Positions 57,110-64,000 of a stretch of 64,000 nucleotides of DNA are shown piece by piece. The position numbers were made by a program, and so were the translations under genes. Numbering within the stretch: position 1 is the stretch's first letter; the number at the start of each line of letters is the position of its first letter. The stretch comes from Ahaetulla prasina (taxonomy: Eukaryota > Chordata > Lepidosauria > Squamata > Colubridae), in the NCBI RefSeq assembly GCF_028640845.1, contig NC_080541.1, forward strand, positions 178,972,502 to 179,036,501, read 5' to 3'. The notes beneath the pieces are model-generated. The model did no database searches. It had not been told where the DNA came from and saw nothing but the letters and a program-made list of their open reading frames with translations.

Positions 57110-57422
57110 TTGTTTCTAAGCAAGGCTTAGTGAGTTACATGGATTTTATGACCTTTTTTGCCATGATTCTTAAGCAAATTGCTGCCATTAAGTGAATCAC
57201 GCAGTCATTAAGTAAATCCAGTTTCCCCCACTGGGGAGGTCAAAAATAGTGATCCTGAGATGCCTCAACCATCATAAATACACACCGGTTGCCAAGCACC
57301 TAAATTTTGATGGGGATGCTCTGATTCCCCTAAGTGCAAGGACTAGTCATAAATCACTTTTTCAGTGCCACTGTAACTTTGAATAATCACTAAACGAAAG
57401 GTTGTAAGTTAAGGACTACCTG
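57110..57422. mobile_element. Tigger/pogo-like MITE, copy 4 (left end missing)
   Basis: Only the right terminus is intact: GTAAGTTAAGGACTACCTG followed by TA. The interior shares TTTTATGACC, AAATTTTGATGGGGATGC and CAGTGCCACTGTAACTTTG with the other copies. Confidence 0.7.
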
Positions 57423-57424
57423 TA

Positions 57425-58340
57425 TTTTGTCCATTTCCACCCTTTAGATCTGGCAAGGTGCATGCTATATGTCAAGTTAGTGAGTTTTCTCATTTTATAT
57501 TTTCTATACCTTTTATAGGGAATTCGGTGGTGGTCAGATTTTTGTTATTGCAACATCTGAGGTCAGGACTGATTTTGCTTTTTGATTTGAATATTTCAGA
57601 AATAAATATAACCACAAATTTTCTTCACAGTGGTTCTGGAAGTTTGGGGAGTGAAAGTAGTGATGGTATGAAAATGTGATCAGATTACTTTTGTATAGTA
57701 GCAATGTTACATATTATCACTAGGTTAGATTATGAAATCTATATAGGAATCATTTGTTGATTTAACCTGAGAAGTATTAGGTTTAGAAATCAGTGGCAGA
57801 TAATTTCACGTTTCAATATAACTTGTCTTCATCCAAACAAAATACTAAGAGCCTGTGTGGGAGTCAGGCAGAAGAAGATACTCAGACTGGGTGTCATAGA
57901 AACGAATTAATGGTTACCATGAATCTATTTTGAAATCACATTGACAGAACCTCCATTAATTTCTATTTTGAGCAGCTTTATTGGGTTTGGAGAAGGATGA
58001 CATAGCAGAAGAGCATGCAAGGCTGAATTTGATCATAATGGAACTGAGACTGTATTCTTATATAACTGTATTTACAGTTCTTTTGAATGATATATAGCAT
58101 CCTTATTGAATACTATATGTTTCAGTTGCTTCTCCCTCCCCCCCAATTTACAACAGTTAACACACTGGATGGAAATACATTTTCTGCCAAAATTAAAATA
58201 CAAGATTTCATTTCTGTCCAATATTTATTTATCTATTAAATTTATTGGCTGCCCACCTTACTACAATAAGGCAGAATATTGGACTTCTAATATGCAAGAA
58301 ACCAAACCTAGTATAGTTATCCCATCAGTGAAGAGAAATA
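57425..58340. other. Unassigned AT-rich stretch
   Basis: Unique-looking sequence. Open frames here are short and lack any motif or splice context. Confidence 0.4.
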
Positions 58341-58721
58341 CAGATAGTCCTTCATTTACGACCACAATTGAGCCCAAAATTTATGTTACTGAGAAACTTG
58401 TTGTTTTTCCCCATTTTACAACTTTTCTTGCCACTTTTGTTAAATGAATCACTGTAGTTGTTAAATTAGTAACATGGTTAAGTGATTCTGACTTCCCCAT
58501 TGACTTCGCTTGTCAGAAGGTTGCAAAAGATGATCATATGATCCTGGGAGAATGCAACCATCATAAATATTAACCAGCTGTCAAGCATCTAAATTTAAAT
58601 CACATGACCACGGGGATCCTGCCAGACTCATAAGTGAAAAATATTCATAAGTCACTTCTTTCAGTGCCTTTGTAACTTCGAACAGTAACTAAACGAACTG
58701 TTGTAAATTGAGAACTATCTG
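58341..58721. mobile_element. Tigger/pogo-like MITE, copy 5
   Basis: Ends are CAGATAGTCCTTCATTTACG and GTAAATTGAGAACTATCTG, with TA on both sides (58339-58340 and 58722-58723). It is the full-length type, about 380 bp. Confidence 0.8.
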
Positions 58722-58723
58722 TA

Positions 58724-59104
58724 GTTAGGACATTAACACAGGCTGGGACAAAATAAATGAATATAGTTTACTTCAGAGAACATACAGAAGGTTCCACTAT
58801 TTTAACCAAATAAATTGTGTGCTTATACTGGAATGAAAATACGTAATCAGAATAGGTATCCTAACCGGTGGGTGCTCAACTCAGGCAAGGAAGTACAATT
58901 GTAAGTTTTAAAAACAGTCCAAAAAAAAGCCACAATATAGAAGAGCAGCACACAAGGATTATCCTAGCAATAGGAGTTACAGATTCCCTGCAAATCAAAG
59001 AACTCACAATAACATCCACATATCCTATCATGAGTTCTGGAGATGAGATATTCCAGGACTCATCACCCAAAGCGGGTCATCTTCCTTGGTACATGTAAAT
59101 ATAC
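58724..59104. other. Unassigned stretch before L1
   Basis: No repeat or exon recognised. A possible LINE-like phrase on the plus strand at 58910-59090 was too weak to call. Confidence 0.35.
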
Positions 59105-60105
59105 AAGGTAGGGGCGTGGCCATGACCGTGGTGGGGTAAGGACCTTTCCTTCACTTCACAGGGCTTATTAATGAAGATTTATGAGGATTTATGCTGTTTG
59201 GAATGCACCGTTATGGATGAAAGTTAATAAATCATGAAGTGAAAGTGTTAACAGCCCAGCAGACTGAATTTAAAACTGGTAGGTCATCTGAAACTGCTTG
59301 AATTAAGGAGTTTTTACAGCGTGGGGGTGACCGAGCCGACTGGCAGACACGATAAGTTTGGAATAAATTGTTGTCTTGCTTTTCCTATTATAACTATCGT
59401 GTTCTGTGTTTTATTGCTGAGGCCAAGGAGTGAATATTAAAGACTGAATTTGTTAATGAGAAGAATTTAACTGAAGAGTAAACCGATCTTTTGTGTTGGA
59501 CTGACCGGCAGCAATAGGATTTTACTGGGCGGACAATTTTTTTTTATTTATTTTTTTCTTCTTTTGAGAGGAAATTAATAGCTTGTTTATATCACAGATA
59601 ACAAAAAAAAAGGACTTTTTTCTGAAGACTAAGTTGGAATGAAGCAGTAAATTTCTTATATATTTTTTTTCTTTCTCCTTTGCTGACGTGGAGAAAAAAT
59701 GGCGCTGATTACTGTTTAAAAGCTGTGAGGTATCTGTTTCTTTGTGGAGTGACTATGAGTCACAAGCTACTGAGAGATAACGAGTGCAAATAAGCCGCTT
59801 CGCTTCAATTAAAAGACTGCCGTCCCTTGATCTTCATTAAGACCCTCTGTAAAATTGGTTTGAAATACTAGTTTGGAAAAAATTTTAAGATTTTTTAAAA
59901 TGACTCAACAACTTTCAGAAATGCAGCAACTTGCTGCAGCTTTAAATAAAATTGGGGAAAAAATAGCAGGACTATCAGAGCGCATGGATGACATTGGAAA
60001 TGACATCAGAAATGAAAAAGATGAAACAAGAAATGAATGAAAATTTTGCAAAGCAAAGAGAGGAAATGACAATTATTAAAGATGAAATGGAGCAGATCCA
60101 TGTAC
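59105..60105 (+). mobile_element. L1 5' part: 5' UTR and start of ORF1
   Basis: The GC-richer start GGGGCGTGGCCATGACCG and a long leader precede an ATG at 59900. The frame MTQQLSEMQQLAAALNK...LSERMD is coiled-coil-like and continues after a frameshift near 59986 as MKKMKQEMNENFAKQREEM. Leu/Met/Glu heptads fit the N-terminus of L1 ORF1p. It stops abruptly at 60105, where the minus-strand L1 poly-T begins. Assignment rests on layout and composition, not a search. Confidence 0.5.
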
Positions 60106-63100
60106 TTTTTTTTTTTTTTTTATTTTTTTTTGCAACAAACAAACAAAAAGAAAATACATTATTACACCCTTGTGCTATACATAAAAGGAAGATTTGGGTC
60201 TTCGGATATATCCTCATGATTGCCAAAATCCACGTTCTCGAGGTACAGGTACTGAAGCGTCCAATGTTCCAAGCGCAAAGTCCACAAATGGTTTCCAAGT
60301 CTTCCAGAAAATATCTTCTTTATACACACCACTTCTAATTTTAATATCACATGTCATTTTATCATTTAAAGCTAATTTCCACATTTCAGAATTCCACTCT
60401 TCTATTCTAAAAATCACATCTAGTTTCCAATATCTAGCTATTATAATTCTACCTATTATAATCATAATTCTAATCAATTCTTTTTCATATTTTGTTAATT
60501 CTATTTCCTTAATTACCAACAATAATATAGTTTCCACTCTCAATGTTATTACTTTCCCCATCATTTCAAATATCATTTTCTCCAATTGTTGCCAAAACTT
60601 TTTAACCTTATCACAATTATACCACATATGTTCATAAGTCCCCAATTCCATCTCACATCTCCAACATTTTTTACTAGTTTTTTTATCCATTTGTGACAAT
60701 CTTACTGGAGTCAAATACCATTTCCAAACAACTTTATAATTGTGCTCTTTAATCCTTATAGATAAAGTTCTCATAATTCTACTCTTCCAATTCACATTCC
60801 AATCTGATTCTGGTATTTCAATATTAAGATCTTTTTCCCAATTTGTCCTCATCACTCTTTGTAATTTTTCATCAGAATTTATAATCTTATAAACCCTACT
60901 AACGAGTCCCTTTAGCCCAATTTCATCTTTCATAATCCGAGATACTAAATATTCAAATTCAGTTTCACATCTATTTATCGAATAATTTTCCTTTAGTTTT
61001 TTGTCCATTTTCTATCTGTATTTTTCAAACCAACTTAACCCTAATTTTTCAATAATTTCTTTATTCCTCCTTTCATTTCCATAACTTTTATCCAATCTTT
61101 AATAATTTCTATATTTTCCTCTTTAATCACTTCATTACGTTTTATATTATTTTTAATCGCCAAATTCCAGTTGTCTCCCCCAAAAAGATTATATCCGGAA
61201 TTAAAATTTTAACAAATTTGTTCCACATTTTACTTAATCCCTTTAACCAATAACTTCTACTTACACATTTTAAATTTGCTTTATCTAAAAACCACCTTGA
61301 TCCAAATTTCTATATCCCTTAACTCTAAATCTCTCCAATAATTATCTTCACCTTTAAGTATTTTTACCACTATCCGGATACCATACGCACAGTAATAATT
61401 AAATAATTTGGGGATTCCTAATCCGCCTTCCTTTTGATTTTGATACCACATTTTCTTCACTAATCTGGGTCTTTTGCCACCATTGCAAAATTTATCCAGT
61501 TTTTTCTGATATCCTTCAATATCTTTCTCTGTCAGATTTAGTGGTAGCATCTCGAATAAAAAGTTGAACTTGGGCAACAACATCATCTTACACATTGCAA
61601 TTCTACCAAACCAAGACAACTTTAAAATTTTATATTTATCTATCTTCTTCTCAATTTCGTTAATCACCACATCATAATTAAGTTTTTTCAATTCTTTAAC
61701 CTTAAGTGAAAGCACTATACCCAAATATTTCAATGTGTTTTAATCCTTATCCCAAATTGCTCTTGCATATTCTCAGACTCATTACCATTACTATCCATCA
61801 ATAATTCTGACTTTGACCAATTTACTTTCAATCCTGTCATTTCTTCAAATTCTATCAAATGCTTATATATCTTTTCAAATCTTTCTCTACATTTTCAAAA
61901 TAATTAAAGTATCATCCATACAAATTTATCTTATACCCTTATATCCTTCTAATTCTTCATCTTTTCTATCATTTTGTCAATATTTCCATAGCCAATAAAA
62001 ATAATGTTGGGGACAGGGACATCCTTGTCTCGTACCAGCTTCTAATTTTATCTCTTCAGTTAATATTCCATTCACCTTCACTCTTGCACTGCTCTTTTGG
62101 TACAATTTTGAAATAACATGTATAAACTTATTACCAAAGCCTAAAGCCTCCACAATTACTTTAATTGTTTCCCATTGTACAGAATCAAAAGCTTTAAAAA
62201 TATCCAATGATACTATACCAATTTTATCACCATTATATTCAGCTACATCTATAATATTTAATACTCTTCTAACAATATCACTCATGTATCTACCCTTCAC
62301 AAAGCCTACTTGATTATAACTTATATATCTATCTATAAATCTATTTAATCTATTACTTATAATAGCAGTAAATATCTTTGCATCCTGATTAATTAAAGAA
62401 ATGGGCCGATAGGACTCAATCCTTTCTAAATCTTTATCCGGTTTAGGAATTAGGGATATCACCGTTCTATTCCATGACGAAGGTACTTCCCCACCATGTA
62501 ATATTCCATTGAATAATTTTTGCAGTCTTGGTATTATTAATTCTTTAAATTCTTTATAAAACTCAACAGGTAATCCATCCTCACCTGGAGCTTTCCCTAA
62601 TTTTAATTTTTGTATTATTCCATTAATCTCATCTTGTGTTATATCTTCTTCCATCAATTCCTTATATGTTTGATCAATTTTCACCACATACTTTTCTAAA
62701 TAGCTTTGCAATTTTCCCCGATTAATTGGTTTCTTTGAATATAGATTCTGAAAAAAGTTTCTAACCACTTCACATTTCTCTAATTTTTTATAACATCTTA
62801 TACCTCTATCATCTATCAAAACTCCAATTTCTCTCTTCTCTCTTTTATCTTTCGCCATCTTTGCCAATAATTTAGAATTTCTATTACTAAATTCAAAAAA
62901 ATTCCTATTTAAAATCTCAAATTTCTTTTACTAACTCTGTATCTTCTTCTATCATTTTATTTCTTAACATATTAAGCTCCTGAAGAATTTTTTTTCTTTA
63001 GTAAGCAAAATTGATTTTCCAATTCTTTAATCTTATTTTATCTCTTTCCATTTTAATTTTATAATTTTTATATTTCCTACTTGATAATTTAATACTCTCC

Positions 63101-64000
63101 TCTAAACACCGCTTTCATCGCATCCCAAACAATTTCAAATTTAACCTCCCGTTATCATTTAATCTCCAACTTTCTCCAATTTTTAAGTATCCATTTTTAT
63201 CCTTTTCATTTTTATACAATTTCGTCATATCTCCAATAGCTTCTTTTTTCTCAAAATTAAAATCTAAGTCCACCATAACTTCTGCATGATCAGAATCTTT
63301 AAATTCCCACATCTACCTTATCCACATTATTCAACAAATCTTTAGAAAGAAAAATATAATCAATTCTAGAATATGTATTATATATCTTAGAAAAAAGTGT
63401 ATACTCTCTCAATTCCTTTAACCTCTCCACACATCAACCACGCTTTGAAGCATCCACATATTTAAAATCCCCATTTTATTTGCTCCTCCACAGCGGGTGG
63501 GATTAGTACTGTCTATTTTATCTCTGATTAATTAAAATCCCCAGCCACAATTACTTTCCCTACACTTTCATTCTCCAAAATTTTGTTATTTTTCAAGAAA
63601 TTCTCTTTGTTTTCATTCGGTAAATATAAATTAACAAGTGTCACTTTTTCCTCATTAAGGTTTCCAACAATTATTACATATCTTCCATCTTCATCCAAAA
63701 TTACCTTATGTTTTTCAAAGTACACCCTATCTCATATCAGTGTTGCAACTCCTCTAGCTTTTGAAGTTCCAAATGCTTTTCATATATTTGCATACCTTTT
63801 ATATACATTCTATTTGAATCTTCAGATTTCTGATGGGTTTCTTGTAAAATAAAATGTCTGGTAAATCCTTTTAATCTTAAGCTCCAATCTTCTTCTTTTA
63901 ATCTGATTCCTGTACCCTTCACATTCCATGACATTATTTTTATAACTCCCATTTAAAATATAAATTTTTTAATCCTATCCCCGCATCTTCCTTTCTGTGC
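60106..64000 (-). mobile_element. L1 retrotransposon, ORF2 to 3' end, runs off the window
   Basis: On the minus strand the poly-A tail is at 60131-60106. ORF2 pieces in order are: endonuclease start IKIMSWNVKGTG and LQETH (63952-63737), a VAGDFN motif (63528), and RT from 62867 with KAPGEDGLPVEFYKEF, ESYRPISLINQDAKIF, GIVSLDIFKAFDSV and AGTRQGCP. Then comes the C-terminal part with KYLGI (61733) and KCWRCEMELGTYEHMWYNC (about 60690), a Cys-rich motif. The YxDD region between 61977 and 61733 is out of frame. Several frameshifts mean it is inactive. ORF1 and 5' end lie right of the window. Confidence 0.9.

Noticed and set aside
60194..60637. Plus-strand frame of 147 codons
   Set aside because: It is antisense to the L1 ORF2 C-terminus, with AT-rich composition leaving it open by chance.

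Overview
The window is vertebrate nuclear DNA, most likely from a snake and probably an advanced (colubroid) one. Introns with GT/AG borders, low gene density and dense LINE, SINE and MITE debris show the vertebrate origin. The snake call rests on several CR1-type LINE copies ending in a pentanucleotide ATTCT/AATAG tail, a combination known from snake repeat surveys, together with squamate-type tRNA SINEs, a Penelope-like element, R4-like LINE ends, a Tc1 element and L1.

Three host genes are visible, in the order and orientation I recall from human chromosome 1p13: the last two coding exons of LAMTOR5 (+, 5952-7091; earlier exons probably lie left of the window), all eight coding exons of SLC16A4 (+, 11069-29515, 520 codons) and the single large coding exon of RBM15 (-, 53612-50793, 939 codons). 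LAMTOR5 and SLC16A4 run head to tail. SLC16A4 and RBM15 converge across about 21 kb of gene-free DNA. LAMTOR5 is a Ragulator subunit (lysosomal mTORC1 signalling), SLC16A4 an orphan monocarboxylate transporter, and RBM15 an m6A-writer adaptor. They are neighbours by conserved synteny, not a pathway.

Layout: 1-5.2 kb is repeats (an inverted Penelope-like pair, L2/CR1-type LINE pieces, MITEs). 5.9-7.1 kb is LAMTOR5. 8.3-17.5 kb holds MITEs, the first SLC16A4 coding exon and a large CR1 copy that ends at exon 2. 17.5-29.6 kb is the rest of SLC16A4. 31.3-34.8 kb is a decayed Tc1 transposon carrying at least six younger insertions. 35-50.8 kb is AT-rich with few recognisable features and includes a TE-poor block at 45.7-47.1 kb. 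50.8-54.3 kb is RBM15 with its CpG-rich promoter. 54.3-59.1 kb has scattered SINEs and MITEs. 59.1-64 kb has two L1 pieces in opposite orientation.

I found no new multi-gene system. The most interesting signals are transposons at SLC16A4 splice sites (a LINE tail that seems to supply the whole 3' splice-site region of exon 2, and a MITE beginning nine bases into the donor side of exon 7), the layered transposon nest with readable target-site duplications, and a five-codon upstream ORF inside the YY1-type element of the RBM15 leader.
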